From NCBI GenBank assembly GCA_946479725.1, contig CAMLHB010000081.1, positions 1 to 9,041 on the forward strand: a DNA stretch of 9,041 bases. The letters run 5' to 3'. The notes under the pieces are model-generated. The model searched no databases, had not been told where the DNA came from, and was given only the letters and a program-made list of their open reading frames with translations. This document shows positions 1 through 5,355 of this stretch, piece after piece; positions within the stretch are counted from its first letter, which is position 1; each line of letters starts with the position of its first letter. The DNA comes from an uncultured Actinomycetes bacterium (lineage in GTDB: Bacteria; Actinomycetota; Thermoleophilia; Solirubrobacterales; 70-9). The position numbers and the translations under genes are program-made.

Positions 1-2
1 AC

Positions 3-491
3 CGCGTCTGGACCGTCCGCGTCCCCCGCGGCCTCCACGACCGCATGGCCGAAGTCGAGAAAGCGATCTCCGAGCTGACCGTCCAACTGCAGCGCTCGCC
101 CTCGGTCGGCGAGATCGCCGAACGCCTCGAGGTCGACCCGACCGACGTGCTCGAGGTGCTCGAGGCCAACCACAACCGACGCCCGCTCTCGCTGGATCGT
201 CCGGTCGGCGGCGAGGACGCAGAGGAATCGCCGGCCTCCGAGTGGGTCGGCGACGAGGACAGCGGCTACGAGCTGGTCGAGGACAAGCTCGCCCTCGAAG
301 GGGCCCTCCCACACCTCGACGAGCGCGAGCGCCTGGTCCTGCAGCTGCGCTTCGTCGAGGACCTCACCCAGTCGCAGATCGCCGAGCGGATCGGCCACTC
401 GCAGATGCACGTCTCCCGCATCCTCCGCCGCACCCTGGAGCGAATCCGCGCCGAGGTCGCCGAGCAGAGCACCGCCGCCGACGCCGAGTAG
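3..491 (+). CDS. SigB/SigF-family RNA polymerase sigma factor, C-terminal part
   Basis: The frame is open from base 3, so the gene begins before the window and 162 C-terminal residues are visible. They start in region 3 (WTVRVPRGLHDR, then EVEKAISELTVQLQRSP and an EIAERLEV helix). They end in a region 4 helix-turn-helix with DLTQSQIAERIGHSQMHVSR, the usual signature of the SigB/SigF/SpoIIAC group. Family knowledge: such factors direct RNA polymerase to stress or developmental promoters and are held by RsbW/SpoIIAB-type kinases. The ATG at 45 is internal, because region 3 homology extends upstream of it. The gene converges on the anti-sigma gene with no gap: its TAG ends at 491 and the neighbour's stop begins at 492. 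Several matches to the promoter pattern recognised by this family occur in the window. Partner specificity is inferred from proximity. Confidence 0.93.
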   Translation, partial: RVWTVRVPRGLHDRMAEVEKAISELTVQLQRSPSVGEIAERLEVDPTDVLEVLEANHNRRPLSLDRPVGGEDAEESPASEWVGDEDSGYELVEDKLALEGALPHLDERERLVLQLRFVEDLTQSQIAERIGHSQMHVSRILRRTLERIRAEVAEQSTAADAE

Positions 492-1382
492 CTAGCTCTT
501 CGTCAGCGAGGAGATCGCGACGACGAGGTACTCGCCTTCGTCGCCTTCTTCGACCCGCAGCTCGTCGGTCAGCTTCTCCAGCGAGCCGCCCACCTCGGGG
601 AGCTCGAAGCTGGAGCGCAGGCGCTCGGCGCCGCCGTGGGTCATCGGGCCTACCTTCAGCTCGATCCCCTTCGGCAGCTCGGCGATGCTGAGCGAGACGT
701 GGCCGTCGGTGAAGCCCTGCGGCGCCCGGGCCGAGATCGCGTCGGAGAGCAGCATCGTGTCGGAGAGGCGGTCGACGCTGATGTCCTGACGGGCGGCGAG
801 GGCCGAGAGGGCGCGGCTGAGGACGGGCCCGACGATCTCCGGCGGCCCGACCCGGATCCGGGTCTCCTCGTCGGCGGCGACGGCGAAAGTCGAGCCGGCG
901 ACGGCGCCGTTCTCCCGCGCCGCCAAGGGCAGGTGCATGCGGATCTCGGTGCCCTTGTCGGCGCCGCCTTTGATCTCGAAGCTGCTGGAGAGGGCGGCGA
1001 TCAGAGTGAGGCCGATGCGCAGGCTCGGGCGCTCGACGTCGGGCCGCGGCCGAATCCCGCTGCCGTGGTCGCGGATCACGACGGTGAGGCCGTCGAGGTC
1101 GCTTTCGGCCTCGATCTCGAGCGGGCCCGGCTCGCTGCCGGCGTAGGCGTGGACGACCACGTTCATGCAGGCCTCGGTGACGACCGTCTTCAGGTCGGCG
1201 AGGGAGGCCTCGTCCATCCCCAGCCGTTCCGCCAGGCCGGCGAGGGCGTGGCGGACAACTGCCACGTTCTCGGCTCGCGCCGGGAGGGACATTTGGAGCC
1301 CCGTTCGATCATTGGTTGAGGTATTCAAAGTTGCAGCCTGCCCCCAGGGATGCCGAGGCTCTTCATCCAGAGGCGCGAGCAT
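492..1382 (-). CDS. RsbW/SpoIIAB-like anti-sigma kinase with a degenerate second lobe
   Basis: A GHKL-type ATP-binding protein of 296 residues, expected to sequester the adjacent sigma factor and phosphorylate a STAS antagonist. Residues 31-153 hold the ATPase fold: an N box with E70 and N74 (VTEACMN), a G1 box DHGSGI at 105-110, a G2-like GLTLIAAL near 124 and GTEIRMHL near 144. Residues about 164-293 repeat the same helix/strand order (VLSRALSALAARQ, then RLSDTMLL, then a GIELKVGP strand and EGEYLVVAI) without the catalytic Glu/Asn or Gly boxes. Typical RsbW proteins are about 140-160 residues, so this is roughly double length. ATG 1382 is chosen because AGAGG lies 8 bases upstream and a SigB-type promoter sits just before it. 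An in-phase GTG at 1391 overlaps the Shine-Dalgarno, and ATG 1292, right at the domain start, is the main alternative. Confidence 0.9.
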   Translation of the reverse strand: MLAPLDEEPRHPWGQAATLNTSTNDRTGLQMSLPARAENVAVVRHALAGLAERLGMDEASLADLKTVVTEACMNVVVHAYAGSEPGPLEIEAESDLDGLTVVIRDHGSGIRPRPDVERPSLRIGLTLIAALSSSFEIKGGADKGTEIRMHLPLAARENGAVAGSTFAVAADEETRIRVGPPEIVGPVLSRALSALAARQDISVDRLSDTMLLSDAISARAPQGFTDGHVSLSIAELPKGIELKVGPMTHGGAERLRSSFELPEVGGSLEKLTDELRVEEGDEGEYLVVAISSLTKS

Positions 1383-1408
1383 ACTTGCCACCTCTTCACA
1401 AAGTCTGC

Positions 1409-1434
1409 TTACCCCTGGCTCACACGCGCAAAAC
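1409..1434 (-). promoter_or_regulatory. SigB/SigF-type promoter of the anti-sigma gene
   Basis: On the minus strand GTTT (1434-1431) is followed by a 16-base spacer and GGGTAA (1414-1409). This matches the consensus GTTT-N14-17-GGGTA known for SigB/SigF-family sigma factors. The -10 lies about 27 bases before ATG 1382, leaving a short leader that contains AGAGG. The match implies that the kinase gene is under control of the sigma factor it restrains, a common feedback arrangement. This is a pattern match, not an experiment. Confidence 0.7.
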
Positions 1435-1474
1435 GCCGTGCAGCAAGGTTGGTCACCTGCGGTAGCATCAGCGC

Positions 1475-1837
1475 GTGAATCCAGCCCCGTTCGAGGTGAA
1501 AGTGGGAGGTCTCGAGCGCGGCGTACGGGTCGTCTCCGTGCGCGGCGAGCTCGACCTCAGCACCGCCCCTGAACTGGAGGGCCCGCTCGACCAGGTCCTC
1601 GAGAGCGGTGAGGGGTCGGTTCTGATCGACCTCTCCGCCTGCGAGTTCATCGACTCCACCGGTATCGCCCTGATCGTCCGTGCCTGGCAGCGCCTCGACA
1701 GCGGCGAAAACGGCCGCGTCCTGGTTATCTGCTGCCAGAACGACCAGGTCCGCCGGGTGCTGGAGATCACCGGCCTCGAGCTCTCGATCCCGGTTCACGG
1801 CAGCCGCGACGACGCTCTCGCCGCCCTCACCGCCTGA
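1475..1837 (+). CDS. STAS-domain anti-anti-sigma factor (RsbV/SpoIIAA-like)
   Basis: A 120-residue single STAS domain, the usual length for RsbV/SpoIIAA. It opens with a strand (VRVVSVRGELDLSTAPEL), continues to SVLIDLSACEFIDSTGIALIV and ends in the final helix LEITGLELSIPVHGSRDDALAAL. The DSTG motif carries the conserved phospho-acceptor, Ser61 or its neighbour Thr62. When unphosphorylated, such proteins bind the anti-sigma kinase and free the sigma factor. The gene starts at a GTG, lacks a clear Shine-Dalgarno, and diverges from the kinase gene across 92 bases, completing a partner-switching trio with the sigma and kinase genes. I see no convincing SigB-type promoter on this side of the intergenic region. 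It is followed 45 bases later by the mscS-like gene in the same direction. Confidence 0.93.
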   Translation: MNPAPFEVKVGGLERGVRVVSVRGELDLSTAPELEGPLDQVLESGEGSVLIDLSACEFIDSTGIALIVRAWQRLDSGENGRVLVICCQNDQVRRVLEITGLELSIPVHGSRDDALAALTA

Positions 1838-1882
1838 TCCAGAGCTGAATAGGCCGCCCGCGCCGCGGGTAGCCGCTCCTCG

Positions 1883-2821
1883 ATGTCCCCCGCTCCGCGC
1901 CGACCGCGGCTCCCCCGGGAGCTGTTCGAGACCCGCAGCCACGCCTGGCACTCGCTCGGCCTCGGCGAGGAGCTGGCGCCGCGCTTCTCCAAGCGCCAGT
2001 TCGTCGGGCTGCTGCTGGCGCTGCTGGTGATCGCCGGAACCCTCTTCGTCTACGGCCACCGCCACCAGATCGCGCCCGGCTACGGCAAGTGGGTCCGCGC
2101 CGGCACCGTGGTCGTCCTCGTCATCGTCGGTTCGGCCGCTGTCCACTGGCTGGTCCGCGGCCTCTCCCCCCGCCTCTACCGACGGCTCGACCCGGCGACG
2201 GCCGGAACCACCGGCTTCGTGATCCGCCTGCTGGCGATCACCGCGGTGGTCGTCCTGGCCCTGCGGATCGCCGGCGTCACCGCCAGCACGCTCGCTGTCG
2301 GCGGCGCCTTCACCGCGGTGCTGCTGGGGCTGGCGGCGCAGCAGGCGTTGGGCGGGATCTTCGCCGGCGTCGTCCTGCAGAGCACGCGACCGTTCCGGGT
2401 CGGCGAACGGGTCCGCCTGGTCGGCGGCGCCCTCGCCGGGTCGATCGAGGGGACCGTCACCTCACTCGGCCTCTTCTACACCACTCTCAGCCAGGGAGCC
2501 GACCGGCTGCAGGTCCCCAACAACGTCCTCCTCAGCCTCGTCGTCGTGCCGCTGCGCGAGCCCGACAGGGTCGACGTCCGCGTCCGCTTCCCGGTCCATT
2601 CGAGCCCGCGCGAGATCGAGGAGCGGCTGCTGCAGGCGATCAGCGTCCCCACCCGCTACAAGCCGAGCGTCTCTCTGGAGGAGCTCGACGGCGACGCCGT
2701 CGTCTTCCGCGTCCAGGCGACGCCGCTGCGGCCCGAGGATGGGTCGCAGCTGGCCGAGGAGGTGCTGGAGGCGCTGCGGCGCTCCGAACCGGCGACGGCG
2801 GAAACCCACCGCGACGGTTAG
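1883..2821 (+). CDS. MscS-family mechanosensitive ion channel
   Basis: A 312-residue small-conductance mechanosensitive channel, an inner-membrane valve that releases solutes on osmotic downshock. Hydrophobic helices lie at about 40-58, 71-92 and 111-130. The pore helix follows at about 134-166, glycine/alanine-rich as in MscS TM3 (GGAFTAVLLGLAAQQALGGIF). After it come the typical beta-domain entry RPFRVGERVRLVG, the strand EGTVTSLGLFYTTL and the VPNN turn, and then an alpha/beta C-terminal domain. The length is close to E. coli MscS (286 residues) plus an N-terminal extension of about 35 residues. ATG 1883 has no evident Shine-Dalgarno. The gene probably shares a transcript with the STAS gene; a small CCCGC/GCGGG inverted repeat (1857-1869) lies between them. 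It converges on the UspA-like gene with 6 bases between the stops. Its place beside a stress sigma module suits an osmotic-stress role. Confidence 0.92.
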   Translation: MSPAPRRPRLPRELFETRSHAWHSLGLGEELAPRFSKRQFVGLLLALLVIAGTLFVYGHRHQIAPGYGKWVRAGTVVVLVIVGSAAVHWLVRGLSPRLYRRLDPATAGTTGFVIRLLAITAVVVLALRIAGVTASTLAVGGAFTAVLLGLAAQQALGGIFAGVVLQSTRPFRVGERVRLVGGALAGSIEGTVTSLGLFYTTLSQGADRLQVPNNVLLSLVVVPLREPDRVDVRVRFPVHSSPREIEERLLQAISVPTRYKPSVSLEELDGDAVVFRVQATPLRPEDGSQLAEEVLEALRRSEPATAETHRDG

Positions 2822-2827
2822 CGGTGG

Positions 2828-3640
2828 TCAGGCAAAGACCAGGATCGCCAGGTTGATGACGATCGCCAGGGGGGTCGCCACCAGGGCCAGGGTGCGGAAG
2901 AACTTGGCGAAGCCGCCGCGGTAGTCGACCGCCTCGAAGAGGGTGATCCCGACCACGTGGGCGAGGTTGGCGAGGGCGATCCCGATCGCGATCAGGATCG
3001 CCACCGCTTCCCAGCCGGACTCGTGGCTGTTGCCAGCAGCGACGGCGGCGGCCAGGATCGCGACGACGATCGTGCCGACGATTCCGAGGACGATCCCGGT
3101 GAAATCGGAGCGGGACATCCCCGGGACGTAGTTGCCGCCGCCGATTTCCCGACCCTCGACGGGATTGACGGTCCCCCGCCCGGTCTTCTCGACCTCGACC
3201 ACGTGGTCGGGGTGCTGGTCGTCCCCGGTCTCCACCACGACAACCCGCAGCGGCGGCTCGATCCCCTGCTGGGCCCGCTCCAGCAGGCCCTGCTCATACC
3301 ACTTCGACTGCTCCTCACAGTGCTCGAAGATCAGGACTTCGTCGGCGGGCTCCTTAAGCAGCGCGTCTTGAGCCGCCTGCACCGGGTCGGGGTCGCCGAC
3401 CTCGCCGCTGACCTGGATCCCCTCCGCGCGCAGGGTCCGCAGCGCCCGCTCCAGCCGCTCCTCGGCTTCGTGCTTGGGCTCGTCGACGTCGCCGAGCGTG
3501 TGCCGCAGCGCGTTCGCCTCCGTGGCCGGCACGACGACCCTCAGGTCGACCCCGTCCTGGTCGGCGTTGGCGAGAATCTCCTCCACCGGCTCGGAGCCGT
3601 GGAGGTTGTCGGTGAGGATCGCGATCACGCGGCGCGACAT
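2828..3640 (-). CDS. UspA-like domain fused to a three-helix membrane domain
   Basis: A 270-residue protein with two parts. Residues 1-138 resemble the universal-stress-protein alpha/beta fold: an opening strand RRVIAILTD, VDLRVVVPAT near 31, a long charged helix around 53-72, EVLIFEH near 101 and LRVVVVETG near 131. I see no clear G-x2-G-x9-G ATP signature. Residues 180-202, 211-234 and 248-268 are three hydrophobic segments that should anchor the protein. Soluble USPs normally lack these helices. ATG 3640 is supported by AGGAGG five bases upstream, which overlaps the stop codon of the preceding acidic-protein gene, so translation is probably coupled. The gene ends the minus-strand operon that appears to start at 4211. 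A stress-sensing role at the membrane is inferred. The C-terminal part could equally be an uncharacterised membrane family. Confidence 0.8.
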   Translation of the reverse strand: MSRRVIAILTDNLHGSEPVEEILANADQDGVDLRVVVPATEANALRHTLGDVDEPKHEAEERLERALRTLRAEGIQVSGEVGDPDPVQAAQDALLKEPADEVLIFEHCEEQSKWYEQGLLERAQQGIEPPLRVVVVETGDDQHPDHVVEVEKTGRGTVNPVEGREIGGGNYVPGMSRSDFTGIVLGIVGTIVVAILAAAVAAGNSHESGWEAVAILIAIGIALANLAHVVGITLFEAVDYRGGFAKFFRTLALVATPLAIVINLAILVFA

Positions 3641-3649
3641 GGCTGCCTC

Positions 3650-3946
3650 CTACTCGTCGTCGGGTATCGCCTGGTCAGGTTCGCCGTACTCGCTGTTGCT
3701 GGGCTCCTCCGGGGGCGGCGCGTCGCGGACGGGGAAGCGTTTTTCGTCGCCGTGCTCGGCGTTGTCGATCAGCTCCTCCTCGGCCAGCTCGAAGCCCTCG
3801 GACTCGCCCTCGCCGGCCTCGACCAGAGGCCTTTCCGCCGGATCCTCGACGGGGTCGTCGGGGGCGGGCCCGCCGATCCGAGCGGCTTCCGCCGCCGCGG
3901 CGTCGGCCTCTTCGTCGGCGATCGGGTCCCTCTCGCTCTCGCTCAT
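3650..3946 (-). CDS. Small acidic protein of unknown function
   Basis: A 98-residue, strongly acidic, low-complexity protein with no membrane segment. The best-ordered part is the centre, around DDPVEDPAERPLVEAGEGES and FELAEEELIDNAEHGD, which looks like a conserved motif; flanking regions are rich in Asp, Glu, Pro and Ala and probably disordered. I do not recognise a function. ATG 3946 is preferred over the in-phase ATG 3967 because AGGAAGAG precedes it at suitable distance. Its ATG also overlaps the TGA of the upstream membrane-protein frame as TGATG, a typical coupling arrangement. It lies 9 bases before the UspA-like gene and shares its operon, so a stress-related role is a guess from context. 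Confidence 0.75.
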   Translation of the reverse strand: MSESERDPIADEEADAAAAEAARIGGPAPDDPVEDPAERPLVEAGEGESEGFELAEEELIDNAEHGDEKRFPVRDAPPPEEPSNSEYGEPDQAIPDDE

Positions 3947-4211
3947 CAGCTCTTCCTCTCTCCCCACATCCCGGTATCGCCCTGAGCCTCGTGCTGAGGC
4001 TGCCGGCCGGGCTGCTCGGGTGGGGCCAGTTTCTCGTGTTCGACGCGAGGACCGCGCCCTCGGGCAGTTTCTCGTCGGCGCGCCGGTTCATCCCAGCGTA
4101 CGCCAGGAAGGCGACGAAGCCGATGACGAAGAAGATCAAGGCGAAGATCGGCGACCAGGCAACCGCGATCAGGGCCAGCAGGATGATCAGGACAATCGGT
4201 ATGGCGTACAT
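3946..4211 (-). pseudogene. Small membrane protein with an apparent frameshift
   Basis: From ATG 4211 the frame encodes a hydrophobic N-terminus: MYAIPIVLIILLALIAVAW, a short SP turn, then IFALIFFVIGFVAFLAYAG, followed by NRRADEKLPEG. This predicts two closely spaced membrane helices. After about residue 52 this frame loses protein character and runs on through the next gene. The frame one base back instead gives a hydrophilic tail with EHEKLAPPEQ and QGDTGMWGERKS and stops at 3948-3946, overlapping the next start as TGATG. Joined, the two would make a protein of about 88 residues. One missing base near 4050, a sequencing error or a real -1 frameshift would explain this. A SigB-type promoter lies just upstream. 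The function is unknown. Confidence 0.65.
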
Positions 4212-4220
4212 GCCGGGCGA

Positions 4221-4246
4221 TTACCCCTGCCGCCCAGGCACGAAAC
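4221..4246 (-). promoter_or_regulatory. SigB/SigF-type promoter of the minus-strand stress operon
   Basis: On the minus strand GTTT (4246-4243), a 16-base spacer and GGGTAA (4226-4221) match the SigB/SigF promoter consensus. They have the same spacing and -10 sequence as the copy before the anti-sigma gene. The -10 ends 9 bases before ATG 4211, so the transcript would be nearly leaderless. The operon downstream encodes the small membrane protein, the acidic protein and the UspA-like protein. Confidence 0.7.
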
Positions 4247-4257
4247 TCCCCGTCTTC

Positions 4258-4284
4258 GTTTTCCACCCCGCCGCCCCCGGGTAC
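4258..4284 (+). promoter_or_regulatory. SigB/SigF-type promoter of the 76-residue protein gene
   Basis: GTTTT (4258-4262) is followed by a 16-base spacer and GGGTAC (4279-4284), counting 17 bases from GTTT. Transcription would start near 4291, leaving about 30 bases of leader that include AGAGGAG before ATG 4323. It is divergent from, and does not overlap, the minus-strand promoter at 4221-4246. Confidence 0.65.
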
Positions 4285-4322
4285 CTGGAAGGCGAACGGG
4301 AAACGAGCGAAGAGGAGTGATG

Positions 4323-4553
4323 ATGGGCACCCAGGAGGCCGGCCACGTCACCGGCACCAAGGACAAGGACTACAACGTCATCTGGTTCACCGAGCAGTGC
4401 CTCAGCAACGTGCTTCGGCTGGAGACCTACGTCGAAGACGCGGAGCGCGAGGGCGACTCCGAGCTTGCGGACTTCTTCCGCCGCGCGCAGGAGACCAGCC
4501 GCAAGGGCGCCGAGCAGGGCAAGGACCTGCTGCGCTCACGCCTCGCCTCTTAA
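4323..4553 (+). CDS. Small helical protein of unknown function, likely stress-induced
   Basis: A 76-residue soluble protein, mostly charged helix. It begins with a flexible Gly/Thr-rich stretch and KDKDYNVIWF, continues with EQCLSNVLRLETYVEDAERE and ADFFRRAQETSRKGAEQGKDLL, and ends RSRLAS. The pattern suggests a two-helix hairpin. Similar short proteins seem to me to recur in actinobacteria, but I cannot assign a function and no metal or catalytic motif stands out apart from a single Cys in EQC. ATG 4323 is chosen because AGAGGAG ends five bases before it; ATG 4320, directly preceding, is too close. A SigB-type promoter lies upstream and a strong terminator downstream, so it is probably a single-gene transcript of the stress regulon. 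Confidence 0.85.
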   Translation: MGTQEAGHVTGTKDKDYNVIWFTEQCLSNVLRLETYVEDAEREGDSELADFFRRAQETSRKGAEQGKDLLRSRLAS

Positions 4554-4578
4554 CGAGGGATGCCGACGAGGCATCGTT

Positions 4579-4610
4579 GCCGGCCCGGCGAACGCTGGGC
4601 CGGCGTTTTT
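4579..4610 (+). terminator. Rho-independent terminator
   Basis: The arms GCCGGCCC (4579-4586) and GGGCCGGC (4597-4604) pair perfectly, with GCG/CGC able to extend the stem inward. GTTTTT follows immediately (4605-4610). The T-run occurs only on the + strand, so it terminates the 76-residue protein gene, 26 bases after its stop. It also separates that gene from the convergent small minus-strand gene. Confidence 0.85.
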
Positions 4611-4631
4611 GCCTTTGCCGGACCGGCGTTT

Positions 4632-4832
4632 TCAGCCGGTGCTGACCGAGGCGGTTCCGGCCGCGGTTCGGGCGATCGTCCAGCCGGCGGCGGCACCGAG
4701 GACGCCACCGAGCCCGAGCAGGGTCGCCGCCCGGACCGGGTCCCGCTTCAACTTCGAGGCGGTTCCGTGGGCGGTGTGCTTGGCGGCGGCCTTGGCCGCC
4801 TTTCTGGCAAGGGTCTTCTTGATCACTGACAT
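4632..4832 (-). CDS. Small basic membrane-associated protein of unknown function
   Basis: A 66-residue peptide. Its N-terminal half is basic and alanine-rich (KKTLARKAAKAAAKH, then SKLKRDP). It is followed by one hydrophobic glycine/alanine segment, about residues 36-56 (AATLLGLGGVLGAAAGWTIA), and a short Thr/Ser tail. This looks like an amphipathic helix followed by a single membrane span. I do not recognise a family. ATG 4832 is preceded by AAGGGA at about 6 bases, and those bases directly follow a SigB-like -10 (GGGTAA). The transcript could therefore be almost leaderless, or the start could lie elsewhere. It converges on the 76-residue gene's terminator and belongs by promoter type to the same stress cluster. 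Confidence 0.65.
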   Translation of the reverse strand: MSVIKKTLARKAAKAAAKHTAHGTASKLKRDPVRAATLLGLGGVLGAAAGWTIARTAAGTASVSTG

Positions 4833-4841
4833 GTCGGTCCC

Positions 4842-4868
4842 TTACCCGCAAACCCTCGCCGGCTACAC
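4842..4868 (-). promoter_or_regulatory. Possible SigB/SigF-type promoter of the 66-residue protein gene
   Basis: On the minus strand GGGTAA (4847-4842) matches the SigB-type -10 fully. Seventeen bases further upstream is GTGT (4868-4865), three of four matches to the -35 GTTT. The -10 ends only 9 bases before ATG 4832, as with the promoter at 4221. It is weaker than the other copies because of the -35. Confidence 0.45.
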
Positions 4869-5169
4869 CGGCTACGGGGACGAAAGCCCTTCGCGCAGCG
4901 AGATCGCGTTCGGGGGCGCGATGGTGCAGCCGCAGGTAGGCGATCTCCCCCGCCGGCCGCGCCTCCGGCCGCTCCCGGCGTCCGTCGTGGGGGAACCGGG
5001 CCGAGCTTGCCGCTCTCGCGCAGCGGCTCCAGCGGCTCCCAGAAACGGGCGAGGCCGGGGTCAAACCCCCTCTGGGCACCGCATCGAGATTCGGGCGTGG
5101 ACCCGCCAAGGAGAATGGGTTGAGGGCGACCTCGACGTATACGGTCGCCGCCTCCAGCCCCTCGGGCGC
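4869..5169. other. Gene-poor stretch with a repeat copy and hairpins
   Basis: No frame here has convincing coding character on either strand; the open frames are long only because the DNA is GC-rich. It contains a tandem 9-base duplication AGCGGCTCC (5022-5030 and 5031-5039) and a segment at about 5032-5096 resembling the repeat at 6536-6597. It also contains an inverted repeat GGCGACC/GGTCGCC (5125-5131 and 5143-5149). That hairpin lies about 20 bases beyond the end of the minus-strand remnant at 5170-5355 and might be its terminator, although no T-run follows on that strand. Confidence 0.5.
5032..5096. repeat. Dispersed repeat, diverged copy A
   Basis: Bases 5057-5096 match 6558-6597 at 33 of 40 positions, with 28 of the first 30 identical, centred on GGGGTCAAACC and GCACCGCATCG. 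Similarity continues upstream through a CCCAGA...CGGG segment, with one gap. In copy B this segment forms the left arm of a strong hairpin, but here the arm is mismatched. It is read as a decayed copy of the same intergenic element. Confidence 0.6.
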
Positions 5170-5355
5170 TCAGCGACCCTCCTCCCGCAGTTGGACGATG
5201 ATCTCGCCGAGGTTTGCGATCTGCCGGGTCAATGTCTTTTTGTAGGCGGGTTCGAGTGGATTGGTCGCGAGGAACCCATCGAGCCAGCTGCTGGCGGCGA
5301 TAGGCACCCATCACTGAATACGCTCCATCTGTGCGGGCGCCGAAGCGGTGGTCAT
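5170..5355 (-). pseudogene. Small unidentified gene interrupted by an in-frame TGA
   Basis: From ATG 5355, with AGGAA four bases upstream, the frame reads MTTASAPAQMERIQ. It then meets TGA (5313-5311) and continues in the same frame as WVPIAASSWLDGFLATNPLE, YKKTLTRQIANLGEII and VQLREEGR before stopping at 5172-5170. Codons on both sides of the TGA end mostly in G or C, as in real genes of this window, while the other frames do not. Read through, it would be a soluble protein of about 61 residues with a helical C-terminus. I do not recognise a family. It may be a nonsense-mutated gene, a sequencing error, or a shorter gene starting at GTG 5307 (45 residues). The longer open frame from GTG 5413 lies in another phase and is less gene-like. 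Confidence 0.5.

Noticed and set aside
1865..1870. GGGTAG as a SigB-type -10 before the mscS-like gene
   Set aside because: No GTTT-like element at 15-17 bases upstream, and the bases belong to a small inverted repeat.
2957..3985. 342-residue + strand open frame
   Set aside because: It is the mirror of the UspA-like and acidic-protein genes, with leucine/valine/aspartate bias typical of antisense frames and no ribosome binding site.
3675..4048. Continuation of the membrane-protein frame to 178 residues
   Set aside because: Beyond about residue 60 it becomes Arg/Gly-rich shadow sequence antisense to nothing known and overlaps the whole acidic-protein gene; the adjacent frame gives a better tail and a coupled stop.
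3474..4320. Long + strand open frame running into the 76-residue protein gene
   Set aside because: Serine/arginine-rich translation opposite a minus-strand operon with good ribosome binding sites and overlaps; only the part from 4323 is protein-like and has a start signal.
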